Below the pieces are notes generated by a model that worked only from the letters and a program-made list of their open reading frames with translations, did no database searches and was not told where the DNA came from. Of a stretch of DNA of 51,889 nucleotides, positions 1-8,153 are shown in pieces. A program made the position numbers and the translations under genes. Position 1 is the first letter of the stretch. The number at the start of each line of letters is the position of its first letter. Origin of the DNA: UBA6019 sp035535055 (GTDB lineage: Bacteria > Chloroflexota > Dormibacteria > Dormibacterales > Dormibacteraceae); assembly GCA_035535055.1 (NCBI GenBank), contig DATLQT010000064.1:1-51889 (forward strand), written 5' to 3'.

Positions 1-1
1 G

Positions 2-205
2 GCCAGCCGCGACCTCAAGCGGGCCGAGATCGCGGGCCTGCTGGTGTCGCAGAAGCATCCCCAGCTTGGCGTGACCTACCGGGCGGGCAGCTTCCTCATG
101 CAGGCGGTCGCCTACGGCCTGGGCCTGAACTTCGGCGAGGCTGAGGCTGTGAGCGCCGACTCGATCGTGAACAAGGTTCTAGCCAGCATGCGGGTAACCC
201 GTTAA
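2..205 (+). CDS. C-terminal fragment of an unidentified protein
   Basis: An open frame enters from the left edge and ends at a TAA codon, giving the last 67 residues of a protein. The visible part is soluble, with no membrane segment and no motif I recognise. Its stop directly abuts the stop of the convergent TadG-like gene. It does not look like a TadA ATPase C-terminus, so the missing pilus motor cannot be assigned to it. Function unknown. Confidence 0.6.
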   Translation, partial: ASRDLKRAEIAGLLVSQKHPQLGVTYRAGSFLMQAVAYGLGLNFGEAEAVSADSIVNKVLASMRVTR

Positions 206-2296
206 CTAGCCCGTCAGCCTGGTCCCGCCCGGCGCCGGTGCGTAGTTCTTGCTGAAGTCGAGGGTCAACGGCGTGGGCGGTGTGCTCGTGACCTGGTTGA
301 TGGAGATCGAGTAGGCGACGATCCCGCCCATGTATCCGTAGAACCCGGCATAGCCCTGGATGTTGAAGGCGACGCCGGGCGAGTAGGTCATTCCGATCGC
401 CGCGCTGTTCACCTCGCCGTCCCACACGTTGGCGCGAGTCGCGGTGTTCGTACACGAGGTCGTCGAGGACGGCACGTAGTTGAGCAGCCAGTCGTACTGG
501 TAGCCGCTGAAGAGGTATGCATCTCCGCCGGTGCCGGAGCCGAAGCCCGGATTGCTGTTCTTGAGGTTGAAACAGCCCGCGTTGGTCGCGTACATCTCGA
601 CGCCGCCAGGCGTGACAGCTCCCGGGCAGACAGCGCTGGCGCCGGCAGCGGTGGCGCAGCTGTTTTCATTGGCGTGATCGCCGCACCCGGGAGCCGGGGA
701 AGCGCCCGATGAACAGGACACCCCGCCGGTGCTGGTAGTGCCGCGAGCCGCATTCTGACCAGGTAGCGATGGGCTCCCGCCCCATGCGGTCGTCTCGGAG
801 TCGGGCGGATAGGCTTTGGCGCTATCCCAGGGGGCATTGGCCTGTGGCGCCCACCCGCTCGGCAGCTCGCTGGGGCCGCTGTCCCAGTTGCCGCTGGAGC
901 TGCCAAGGGAGCCGCCGAGCGCCGGCTGGCTCTCGGTCGTGGAGTTGGTGATGCTCAGGGCGCTAACCAGCCCGAAGTTGCCGCCCGCGCAGCCGCCATC
1001 GCCAGGGGGAGATACATAGACGTTGTAGTAGGAGGCGCCTGGCACGTTTGTGATCGAGACGGCCAACTTTTCGTTGGTCCCGATGGAGACGGTCTTGCAC
1101 ATCGACGGAGCGCTCTCACGAAGAAACTGGACCGAGTTGTAGGTGTCATAGCGCACCGAGGTGACCTCGACCGCCCAGGTCCCGATGGCGATGCCGGATC
1201 CGGAGGAGGCGGCGCTGGGCGTGAACGTGCCCGCACAGTTGGCGCCGTTGTCGTTCCAAAACTGATGTGATGGCTCGTCGGGCGGCTTCAACTCGTTGCT
1301 GATAATCCCTTGGTTCACGGTCATACCGGCCTCCCAGTCATAGACCCCACCTTTGAGGAAGTAGCAGGTCGCGGCTCCCGAACCGAAGTTGGGGTCGCTC
1401 GTGTACGTGCCGGGCGGTAGCACGACGTTCGAGGCGTTGAAGCCCACCTGGGCGGGCGCGGCGGGGGCGACATAGCCCGGGTCTGCGAGGTGGTTCCCAG
1501 TGCTCAGGAGGCGTCCCAGCACGTTGTTGGAGGCCGTGCAGACGCCGCTGACAGGCGCCGCTCCGCCGGGCCAGCAGTAGTAGGTCAGGTGGTGGTAGGG
1601 GTCGGTGGGCACCGCGCAGCGCGTCAGCACGTTGCCCGCCACCTGCGCGTAGGACGCCGAACCGATGTTGAGGTTCCCGTCGGCGACTACGTCGCCGACG
1701 ACCGTCACACCGGGGCTGGGCGTGTTGGTCACGTTGACCGAATTCCCACTCGTTCCCAGGCACCCCGCCGAGCTCAGGCCGGCAAGGGCCGGCGTCAGCG
1801 CCTGGTCCGAGGAGGTGGCCGCCCCCGTCGCCCTGACCGGGATCGTCGGCGCCTGGCCGAGCACCTGCATCAGGGTCAGGTCGATGGTGGTCTGCCCGGT
1901 CAGTGCGAACGTCTGTCCGGCAGGCCCGTCATCCTCTGCCGAGATCGTCAGCTGGTAGCTGGTGGTTCCGTAAGTGCAGGTCATGGTGAGCGGGGTTCCC
2001 GGCGCGCCCGGCGTCGGCTCGACCAAGCCCGGGCTGCACGAACGGCTGGTGTAGACCCGGTTGTCCATCGAGAACTCGGCCCCGGCGGCGGACTCCGCGC
2101 CCGACCAGGCGCCGGGGTTGTTTTGGTAGTACTCGGCGGCGGCGAGCGCGGCGTTGTCCACCGCATCCTGCATAATCCGCCGGCTGTCGAATGCCCGCGC
2201 GCTGTCGATCGCCAGGGCGACGAAGCCGATCAGCACCCCCATCATCAGCGCGATCAGGACGATCGCCTGACCGCGTTGAGTGCGCCGAGTGCCCAT
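206..2296 (-). CDS. TadG-like Tad pilus-associated protein
   Basis: Predicted Tad/Flp pilus-associated protein of 696 residues. The N-terminus has a basic start with a GQAIV pseudopilin-like motif (residues 9-13), a hydrophobic segment at about 12-35, then a DNAALAAA stretch. This is the layout of the TadG/TadE N-terminal domain, whose helix anchors the protein in the membrane. The remaining roughly 650 residues are Gly/Ser/Thr/Pro-rich with several cysteines and look extracellular, larger than a typical minor pseudopilin. The start overlaps the upstream TadE stop by one base, so it is the last gene of a three-gene minus-strand operon. It may cap the pilus or act in adhesion; that is inference. 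Confidence 0.75.
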   Translation of the reverse strand: MGTRRTQRGQAIVLIALMMGVLIGFVALAIDSARAFDSRRIMQDAVDNAALAAAEYYQNNPGAWSGAESAAGAEFSMDNRVYTSRSCSPGLVEPTPGAPGTPLTMTCTYGTTSYQLTISAEDDGPAGQTFALTGQTTIDLTLMQVLGQAPTIPVRATGAATSSDQALTPALAGLSSAGCLGTSGNSVNVTNTPSPGVTVVGDVVADGNLNIGSASYAQVAGNVLTRCAVPTDPYHHLTYYCWPGGAAPVSGVCTASNNVLGRLLSTGNHLADPGYVAPAAPAQVGFNASNVVLPPGTYTSDPNFGSGAATCYFLKGGVYDWEAGMTVNQGIISNELKPPDEPSHQFWNDNGANCAGTFTPSAASSGSGIAIGTWAVEVTSVRYDTYNSVQFLRESAPSMCKTVSIGTNEKLAVSITNVPGASYYNVYVSPPGDGGCAGGNFGLVSALSITNSTTESQPALGGSLGSSSGNWDSGPSELPSGWAPQANAPWDSAKAYPPDSETTAWGGSPSLPGQNAARGTTSTGGVSCSSGASPAPGCGDHANENSCATAAGASAVCPGAVTPGGVEMYATNAGCFNLKNSNPGFGSGTGGDAYLFSGYQYDWLLNYVPSSTTSCTNTATRANVWDGEVNSAAIGMTYSPGVAFNIQGYAGFYGYMGGIVAYSISINQVTSTPPTPLTLDFSKNYAPAPGGTRLTG

Positions 2297-2892
2297 CAGT
2301 ACTCCGTCCTCGCCAGCACCTGGAGCGTGAACACCACGTGGTTGCCGATCACATTGCTCACCAGCGGCGTGACGGGGACGAAGTTGTAGACGACGGTCAC
2401 CTGCAGCATCTCCTGGCCCACCGCTGGGTTGACGGCGCTGCAGGAGCCCGAGGCCGCCGGGGTGTCTCCGCCGGCCGCGTTGGGCGAGGGGGTCGCCTCC
2501 GGCGCTCCGCCGGCAACCACGCCTGGCTCGGTGGTGTAGACCCAGGCGACCCCCGGCGAGGGCACGGTGGCCGGGATCGGCCCATTGGGACAGGTCGGCA
2601 CCTGGATCGTCGCTCCGGGAAAGTGGACGCTCGCGGTGCAGGTGACCCCGGTGTTGGTCGGCAGCAGGGAGGTCGTCCCGACCGGTGTGCAGTTGGTCGG
2701 GTTGTTGACGGGGATTCCGTAACGGGTCGCCGCGTGGGCGGCCTCGCGGGCCGCGTTGCCGGCGGCGGCATAGAAATAGAGCGCGCGCCCGAAGTCGATG
2801 ATCCCGAAGGTCAAAAGCAGCAGCACCGGAGCCACCAGGGCGAACTCGGTCATGGCCTGCGAGCGCTGACCGCGGTATCGGTGGCTACTCAT
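2296..2892 (-). CDS. TadE-like pseudopilin
   Basis: Protein of 198 residues with the TadE signature: a short basic N-terminus, a SQAMTEFALVAP motif at about residues 11-22 including the Glu typical of pseudopilins, a hydrophobic helix to about residue 37, then an AAREAA segment. TadE proteins are minor pseudopilins processed by a prepilin peptidase and needed for Flp pilus assembly. The ATG overlaps the previous gene's stop as ATGA, which suggests translational coupling. The C-terminal half is Pro/Gly/Thr-rich with several cysteines. Confidence 0.82.
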   Translation of the reverse strand: MSSHRYRGQRSQAMTEFALVAPVLLLLTFGIIDFGRALYFYAAAGNAAREAAHAATRYGIPVNNPTNCTPVGTTSLLPTNTGVTCTASVHFPGATIQVPTCPNGPIPATVPSPGVAWVYTTEPGVVAGGAPEATPSPNAAGGDTPAASGSCSAVNPAVGQEMLQVTVVYNFVPVTPLVSNVIGNHVVFTLQVLARTEY

Positions 2893-3455
2893 GCGCCCTG
2901 GATCCGGGAGTGCAGGCTGGTCGCCAGGCCGAGGTTGCCGCCGAGAGGGGTCGGTATCGCCGCCGTCATCGGCGCGTACGCCATCACCACCACGACGTTG
3001 AGATCCTTGCCCGCCAAGCCGGTCGCGGCTATGGTCGGGTAATCGGTACCGACCGAGCCCAGGTCGTCATAGCAGATGTAGAGCCAGGGTTGATTGCCGA
3101 CGGGTGGGAAGGAGGCGTTGCCGTACGGTGGGTTGTACTGGTCGTTGCCCAGGCCGGTCGGACAGGTCCCGGCGCTTTTGAGCACCGAGGCCGGGAGGCC
3201 GCCGGCGACCAGCTGGCCGTCGACCACCGACTTGATGTCGGCGTCGTCGAGGTGGGGATTGGAGTCGGTCCCCGCGTCGAAGATCGACCCGTAGCGCGAG
3301 CCCTCGCGGACGGCCGACTGGAGGACGTCGGCGTAGTGGATGGCCCGCGTGAGGTCGACCAGGCCGCCGAAGAGCAGGACCAGGACCACCGAGGAGATGG
3401 CGAACTCGGCCAGCGACTGGCCGCGCTGACCTCGGCGCAGGCGCGGGGCGTGCAC
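2889..3455 (-). CDS. TadE-like pseudopilin
   Basis: Second TadE-like protein, 188 residues from a GTG at 3455. The N-terminus has QSLAEFAI with the conserved Glu, a hydrophobic helix, and an AVREGSRYGS segment characteristic of TadE. The open frame runs much further upstream, but that part is antisense to cpaB. The GTG is preceded by a GGAG Shine-Dalgarno-like stretch about 9 bases away, which decides the start. First gene of the minus-strand pseudopilin operon, divergent from cpaB with about 40 bases between them, so one short region probably drives both halves of the locus. Confidence 0.8.
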   Translation of the reverse strand: MHAPRLRRGQRGQSLAEFAISSVVLVLLFGGLVDLTRAIHYADVLQSAVREGSRYGSIFDAGTDSNPHLDDADIKSVVDGQLVAGGLPASVLKSAGTCPTGLGNDQYNPPYGNASFPPVGNQPWLYICYDDLGSVGTDYPTIAATGLAGKDLNVVVVMAYAPMTAAIPTPLGGNLGLATSLHSRIQGA

Positions 3456-3497
3456 TAGAATCTCCGCCGGGCGGGAGGCCGTTCGAGGGAGACAGTC

Positions 3498-4343
3498 TTG
3501 GTCAACATGCAGGAAGCGATCACCACGGCCCGGCGGCGGCGGCCGTTCACCATCCTGGGCATGGTCCTCGCGCTGATCACCCTCGGGGCCTTTCTCTTCG
3601 TCGCCACCCGCGGGACCGGCAGCGCAACCCCGAGCGGTGTCTCTGGCAACACGGGCAACCGCTCGGAGGTAGTGGCCAAGGTCGACATCCCAGCCCGGGC
3701 GACCATCACCTCCGACATGCTGACCGTGTCGAAGGTGACCGCCGCCGCCCCGCAGTCGTTCGCCAGCGTCTCCGACATCGCCGGCAAGACCGAGCACTTC
3801 CCCTTGATCGACATCAAGGCCGGCCAGCCGCTGCTGGCCAATGAGCTGGTGACCTCCACGACCTCCGTGCCGGGGAGTGGTCCGCAATTCCTCGACATAC
3901 CTCAGGGCTTTGTCGCCTTGACGATTCCCACCAGCGAAGAGACCGGGGTCGCCGGCTACATACAGCCGGGCGATTATATCGGCATCATCGCGGTGGTCGA
4001 CAAGGCCGGGGTGACCACGTCGAAGACCGTCTTCAACAACGTTCACGTGATCCGCGTGGGCACCGCGACAACCACGATCGCGCCAGGTCGCACCGGCCCC
4101 ACCGCGACCGTCAGTTCGGGGACCGGCTCCAGCCTCACGGTGGTGATGAACGAGTGCGACGCGGAGTACGTGACCTGGTTCCTCGCGGCGGCGACCCTGC
4201 GCTACACGCTGGAGAACTACCAGGACTACAACCAGGGCGTAGTCAATAACCCCCAGACCGATCCCGCCTGCGCGATCGACAAGGCGACCGGGGTGACCAA
4301 CGCCGACGTGGCCAAACGCTTCGGTTCCGACGTGGTCCCATGA
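3498..4343 (+). CDS. cpaB: Flp pilus assembly protein CpaB/RcpC (SAF domain)
   Basis: Protein of 281 residues: a basic N-terminus, one membrane segment at about 18-38, then a SAF-type domain (about 55-120; VDIPARATITSDML and IKAGQPLL) and a CpaB C-terminal domain. In diderms CpaB/RcpC works with the outer-membrane secretin and the pilus. No secretin gene is seen here, which fits a monoderm envelope. A TTG at 3498 follows a GAGGGAGA ribosome-binding site at suitable spacing and is preferred over the ATG at 3507. The stop overlaps tadB by four bases. Confidence 0.85.
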   Translation: MVNMQEAITTARRRRPFTILGMVLALITLGAFLFVATRGTGSATPSGVSGNTGNRSEVVAKVDIPARATITSDMLTVSKVTAAAPQSFASVSDIAGKTEHFPLIDIKAGQPLLANELVTSTTSVPGSGPQFLDIPQGFVALTIPTSEETGVAGYIQPGDYIGIIAVVDKAGVTTSKTVFNNVHVIRVGTATTTIAPGRTGPTATVSSGTGSSLTVVMNECDAEYVTWFLAAATLRYTLENYQDYNQGVVNNPQTDPACAIDKATGVTNADVAKRFGSDVVP

Positions 4344-5299
4344 ACCCCGCCGGCGAGATCCTGATCGGCATCTGCCTGGCCGCCGCCATCGCGGTCTTCT
4401 TCTGGAGCCTCGACACCGTCCGCCGCGAGCGGGCGACCGCCGACCTTGTCATCTCCCAGTTACCCCGGCGACGTTCCCGGCTCGACCTGCGGGACACCGT
4501 CGACCGGGTGATGCAGCCCATCGCCGACCTCCTCAGCGAGCGAAACCGCCGGGCGGGGAAGGTGACGCTCGCTGAGGACCTCGCCAAGGCGGGCCTTCGG
4601 CTCACCAGCTCGGAGTACTTGCTGATCCAGATCTCGCTCGCGCTCGGGCTGGGCCTGTTCGGCCTCTGGGTTTTCGGCCTCGGGCCGCCGTTCCTGCTCC
4701 TCGGCTGGCTCGGCTTCATCGTGCCCCACTTCTACATGCGACGCCGCCAGGAGGGGCGCCAGCGGGCGTTCAACGACCAGCTGGGGAACATGATCACGCT
4801 CCTCTCCAACGCCCTAAAGACCGGCTACTCGCTCGGCCAGGCGATCGAGATCATCGCCAAGAAGGCGCCGCCGCCGGTCTCCGACGAGTTCGAGGTGGTG
4901 ACCACCTCGATCCACTTCGGCACCTCGGTCGAGGACGCCCTGGCCGCTCTCGTGAAACGCGTGCAGAGCTCCGACCTCGACTTCATCGTGGTGGCCATCC
5001 TGCTCCACCGGAAGGTGGGCGGGAACTTGCCCGAGATCCTCGACAACATCGCTGAGACGATCCGCGATCGGCTTCGCATGAAGCGGGAGATGGCGGTCCT
5101 GACGGCGCATGCGCGCGGTTCCGCCACCCTTATCAGCGCGCTGCCGATCGTGCTCGGCGTCCTGATGTACCTGATCACGCCCAAGTACTTCGCGCCCATG
5201 ATTCTGTCCCCGGTGGGCTGGCTCCTGATCGGGATCGCCGGTGCCCTGGTGGTGATGGGCAACCTGCTGATGAACCGGCTGGCCAAGGTCGACACCTAG
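4340..5299 (+). CDS. tadB: Tad pilus platform protein TadB
   Basis: Inner-membrane platform protein of 319 residues in the type II secretion F (GspF) family. There is an N-terminal membrane segment, a cytoplasmic region with a pair of hydrophobic segments at about 90-130, then the T2SSF domain (about 150-275) including SNALKTGYSLGQAIE and HRKVGGNLPEILD, typical of TadB. Two more membrane helices close the protein. TadB and TadC together form the platform on which the TadA ATPase acts. The start overlaps the cpaB stop (ATGA). No tadA lies beside it. Confidence 0.9.
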   Translation: MNPAGEILIGICLAAAIAVFFWSLDTVRRERATADLVISQLPRRRSRLDLRDTVDRVMQPIADLLSERNRRAGKVTLAEDLAKAGLRLTSSEYLLIQISLALGLGLFGLWVFGLGPPFLLLGWLGFIVPHFYMRRRQEGRQRAFNDQLGNMITLLSNALKTGYSLGQAIEIIAKKAPPPVSDEFEVVTTSIHFGTSVEDALAALVKRVQSSDLDFIVVAILLHRKVGGNLPEILDNIAETIRDRLRMKREMAVLTAHARGSATLISALPIVLGVLMYLITPKYFAPMILSPVGWLLIGIAGALVVMGNLLMNRLAKVDT

Positions 5300-6187
5300 G
5301 TGTTCGACTGGCTTCCCGCGATCCTGGGGCTGATCTTCGCCTCGGCGATCTACTTCTACTTCATCCAGCTTGACAAGCAGGAGGAGGTGGTCTCCGAACT
5401 GCCGCCGCAAGATGAGGTCGGCGCGCTGGCGCTGCGCCGGCGGGGTCTTAGCTATCGGCTCGACCGCCTCGGTCGTCGGATCTTCGGCAACCGGGTGTCG
5501 ATCGACGAGCGGACATCGGTGCAGGTGCGGCTCAACCTCGCCGGCAACCCCGGCCACCTGACACCCGCCGCCTTCGAGGCGATCCGCTACGGCTTAGCCG
5601 CCCTCATGGTCGCCCTCGCCCTCGGCTTCGGGCTGCTCATCGGGCAGGCGCTAGTGGCGGCCATCGCCGCGATCGTGGCCGCCGCGCTCGGCTACTGGCT
5701 CCCGATGCTGCTCCTGAACCAGCTGGCGGCCGCCCGCCGGACGGCCATCGAGCGCAACCTGCCCGACGCCGTCGACCTGCTCACCCTGGCGGTGGAGGCG
5801 GGCCTCAGCCTCGACGCTGGCATGGCCGACATTACCGGTCGGTTCAACAATGCGCTCGGCGATGAGTTCGGCAAGGTCCTCCGCGAGGTGCGACTGGGCC
5901 GGCCCCGGATGGCGGCGCTGGAGGACATGGGCCGCCGCTCGGGAGTCGCCGAGCTTCACAACCTGATCCAGGCAATCACCCAGTCGGAGCAGATGGGCAT
6001 CGGGATCAGCCGCTCCCTCCGGATCCAGGCCACCGAGCTCCGCCGGGTGCGCCGCTCGATGGCGCAGGAGCGAGCCGCCCAAGCGTCCCTGAGGATGATC
6101 TTCCCGATGGTCGGCTGCATCTTCCCGACGATCTGGATCATCCTGCTCGGCCCCGCGCTGCTCGGCATCATCAAAGCCTGGCGCTAA
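5300..6187 (+). CDS. tadC: Tad pilus platform protein TadC
   Basis: Protein of 295 residues beginning at a GTG immediately after the tadB stop. It has an N-terminal membrane helix, a central hydrophobic pair (about 95-145), the T2SSF domain with LPDAVDLLTLAVEAGLSLD (about 154-172) and the SEQMGIGISRSLR motif, and a terminal helix. This is the usual TadC layout and length. It is the last gene of the cpaB-tadB-tadC operon. Confidence 0.9.
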   Translation: MFDWLPAILGLIFASAIYFYFIQLDKQEEVVSELPPQDEVGALALRRRGLSYRLDRLGRRIFGNRVSIDERTSVQVRLNLAGNPGHLTPAAFEAIRYGLAALMVALALGFGLLIGQALVAAIAAIVAAALGYWLPMLLLNQLAAARRTAIERNLPDAVDLLTLAVEAGLSLDAGMADITGRFNNALGDEFGKVLREVRLGRPRMAALEDMGRRSGVAELHNLIQAITQSEQMGIGISRSLRIQATELRRVRRSMAQERAAQASLRMIFPMVGCIFPTIWIILLGPALLGIIKAWR

Positions 6188-6364
6188 AACGGAGCAGGAG
6201 GGGGCGGGCCCTTTCCAAAACTTCTCCTCCCGGCGCGACGCAGGAGTCGATTTCGAACAACTCAAGCTGGCCGGCGTATATCCGGCCTACGCGCGGCATC
6301 CGGTTCTCCCCCCGATGGCGAGACTTCTTTCCCCTCGGATGCACACCCTCTACCTTCAGGTCGT

Positions 6365-6553
6365 ATTCTCTTCAATAGTCCGGTCAAGGTCGTTGTCAAA
6401 GACCCCGAAGGGTTCGAGTCCGCCCTCCGCGAGTTCAGGCGCAAGGTCCAAGAGCAGGGCCTCGTCCGTGAGGTCCGGCGCCGCGCGCAGTACGTGCCGC
6501 CGGCCGAGGCGCGCAAGGTCAAATCCATTCGTGCCCGGCGGCGCAAGCGATAA
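6365..6553 (+). CDS. rpsU: Small ribosomal subunit protein bS21, non-canonical start
   Basis: An open frame ending at the TAA 6551-6553 encodes a short, very basic protein with the bS21 pattern: VVVKDPEGFESALREFRRKV, then a basic middle and an Arg/Lys-rich tail ending RARRRKR. bS21 binds the 30S platform near the anti-Shine-Dalgarno region. There is no in-frame ATG, GTG or TTG upstream of the conserved part. The most plausible initiator I see is the ATT at 6365, giving 62 residues, with a TACCTT hexamer 8 bases before it. A sequence error near the start cannot be excluded. The gene lies immediately upstream of the 5S rRNA. Family assignment is fairly sure; the start is not. Confidence 0.68.
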   Translation: MLFNSPVKVVVKDPEGFESALREFRRKVQEQGLVREVRRRAQYVPPAEARKVKSIRARRRKR

Positions 6554-6565
6554 GCCGGGACCGGG

Positions 6566-6571
6566 TATAAT
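6566..6571 (+). promoter_or_regulatory. -10 box of the 5S rRNA promoter
   Basis: A perfect TATAAT lies 9 bases before the predicted 5' end of the 5S rRNA. No convincing -35 TTGACA is seen at normal spacing. The -10 box suggests the 5S gene is transcribed independently. Confidence 0.65.
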
Positions 6572-6580
6572 TTCCGCCGT

Positions 6581-6696
6581 TCGGTGGCCATGGCGGAGGG
6601 GAGACACCCGTTCCCTTTCCGAACACGGAAGTTAAGCCCTCCTGCGCCGATGGTACTGCCAGGGTGACCTGGTGGGAGAGTAGGTCGTTGCCGAGC
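6581..6696 (+). rRNA. rrf: 5S ribosomal RNA
   Basis: The sequence carries the conserved 5S core, including CCGAACACGGAAGTTAAG at about 6620-6637 and the GGTGGGAGAGTAGGTCG 3' domain. The ends TCGGTGGC and GTTGCCGA can pair as helix I. Length is about 116 nt. No 16S or 23S gene is adjacent, so this is a stand-alone 5S gene between the bS21 gene and a convergent flippase gene. Confidence 0.95.
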
Positions 6697-6738
6697 ATTT
6701 TTTTCAAATCCCGGGACCCGCAAGGGCTCCGGGATTTG
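6697..6738 (+). terminator. Terminator region after the 5S rRNA
   Basis: A run of seven T (6698-6704) directly follows the 5S terminal helix. It is followed by a strong hairpin: CAAATCCCGG at 6705-6714 pairs with CCGGGATTTG at 6729-6738, with an inner CCC/GGG helix and a GCAA loop. The T run after helix I is the likely terminator. The second hairpin may act as a backup or shield the convergent gene. Confidence 0.7.
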
Positions 6739-6761
6739 AGCTTTCTGGGCGGCCTGGACTT

Positions 6762-8069
6762 CTAGGCGGTCACCAGTGGTTCCTCGACGAGAGGGCGGAG
6801 CTTGGGCAGGAGGAGCAGGAGCCTGATCGTCAGCACCGCCAGCAGCGCGAGCATCGTCCCCAGCACGTCAATGACGATGTCCCCCACGCCGCCATGGTGG
6901 TAGACGATCGACTCCGTTAGCATCAGCACGCCGGCCGCCAGCAAGGGGATGAACCAGGCGTCCCGAGCCGCCATGCAGAACTGCACCAGCAGGTTGTTGA
7001 GGCTCAGTGCGAGGCCGATCACGCCGACCAGGAAGATGTAGTGCTGGGCATCCGAGAAGGCCCCGCCGAAGAGGACGCGCACGATCAGGCCCGGCACCGC
7101 CCCAAAGACCACCAGCGCCATCGCCCCCAGCAGCCCCATGATGCCCGCCGAGACGCCGAGCAACCGACCGGGGTGGTCGTTGTTGGCGAGCGCCTCGACC
7201 ACCCGCGGAAAGAGCACCTGACTCACCGAGAGGGTCAGGAAGTAGAGGATCGTCCCGATCTTGTTCAGCGCGCCGTAGATGCCGGCGTCGTGGCTGCCCA
7301 GGTAGTGCTTGGCGAGGATCACGTCCAGGTTGTAGAGGAGCAGGATCCCGAGCGTCCCCGCTGAGGCCGTCAGCGAAAAGCCGACCATGGAACGGAGTCG
7401 CTGACGGCCGCCGGGCGCCCGCAGGTGGTCGCGGATCGCGTAGATGCCTATGAGGTAGGCGAAGGCGACCCCGGCGAGGACCGCGATGGTGGCGCCCACG
7501 ACGCCCGTCCCCGCCGCCAGCAGTATCCCGAGGGCGCTGCAGCGGACGACGAGCTCCAGGGCCAGGTTGGCGGACAGGCCCGAGAAATACTGGATCCCCT
7601 GGAGGACCCCGCGCGGGATTCCCACCTGCCAGAAGACCGCCACCCCGAGGCCCAGCCAGACCACCGGCCAGGGGGAGTGGAGGTGGAGAAAGCCGGCCAC
7701 CGGCCCGGCCAGGAGGAACCCCGCCAGGATGATCAGGACGCTCGGCAGCAGGGTGATCTGCGTCGTCCGCACGACCAGGTAGCGCACGGCGTCGGTGGTT
7801 CCCGAGGCGACCAGGGTGGCCGAGTAGCGGGCGAGGACCAGGACCAGGATCAGGGTCGGGGTGGTGAAGACGGCGTAGACCGCGATGATCGAGGCGACGT
7901 CGCCGTAGAGGTTCGGTCCCAGCACCCGACCGGCAATCGCGTGGTAGACGAAGCCACCGACGCCAGCGACCAGGCCTCCGGCGAAGAGGACGAGGTTCTG
8001 CCGGACCAGGCGGCTCGACTTCAACCGCTCCAGGCGGGGGCCGAGCGCCCGCTGGGGAGCTTTGTCCAC
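6762..8069 (-). CDS. Oligosaccharide flippase family protein (Wzx/MATE-like)
   Basis: Integral membrane protein of 435 residues with about 12-14 hydrophobic helices. The N-terminal region has FAGGLVAGVGGFVYHAIAGR followed by LGPNLYGDVASI, typical of polysaccharide-biosynthesis flippases that move lipid-linked glycans across the cytoplasmic membrane. The neighbouring divergent gene is a glycosyltransferase, which supports a role in surface glycan export. It starts at GTG 8069, nine bases after a TAGAAT hexamer, with no Shine-Dalgarno sequence. The actual substrate cannot be read from the sequence. Confidence 0.82.
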   Translation of the reverse strand: MDKAPQRALGPRLERLKSSRLVRQNLVLFAGGLVAGVGGFVYHAIAGRVLGPNLYGDVASIIAVYAVFTTPTLILVLVLARYSATLVASGTTDAVRYLVVRTTQITLLPSVLIILAGFLLAGPVAGFLHLHSPWPVVWLGLGVAVFWQVGIPRGVLQGIQYFSGLSANLALELVVRCSALGILLAAGTGVVGATIAVLAGVAFAYLIGIYAIRDHLRAPGGRQRLRSMVGFSLTASAGTLGILLLYNLDVILAKHYLGSHDAGIYGALNKIGTILYFLTLSVSQVLFPRVVEALANNDHPGRLLGVSAGIMGLLGAMALVVFGAVPGLIVRVLFGGAFSDAQHYIFLVGVIGLALSLNNLLVQFCMAARDAWFIPLLAAGVLMLTESIVYHHGGVGDIVIDVLGTMLALLAVLTIRLLLLLPKLRPLVEEPLVTA

Positions 8070-8078
8070 GACCCGGCG

Positions 8079-8084
8079 ATTCTA
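8079..8084 (-). promoter_or_regulatory. Predicted leaderless -10 box for the flippase gene
   Basis: TAGAAT on the minus strand, nine bases before the GTG start at 8069. Transcription would begin at or very close to the start codon. Confidence 0.5.
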
Positions 8085-8153
8085 GGGTGGCGGCTGCTGG
8101 GCGCGTCGGGGGGAGGGGTGGCCCCCGACCTTCCCTATCCTTTGCTGCTGGCG

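Noticed and set aside
2..205. Left-edge fragment considered as the C-terminus of TadA
   Set aside because: No resemblance to secretion ATPase C-termini and it lies on the opposite strand to the adjacent pseudopilin genes.
6315..6635. 106-residue plus-strand frame running into the 5S rRNA
   Set aside because: It overlaps the rRNA and has no family likeness; a different frame of the same region encodes bS21.
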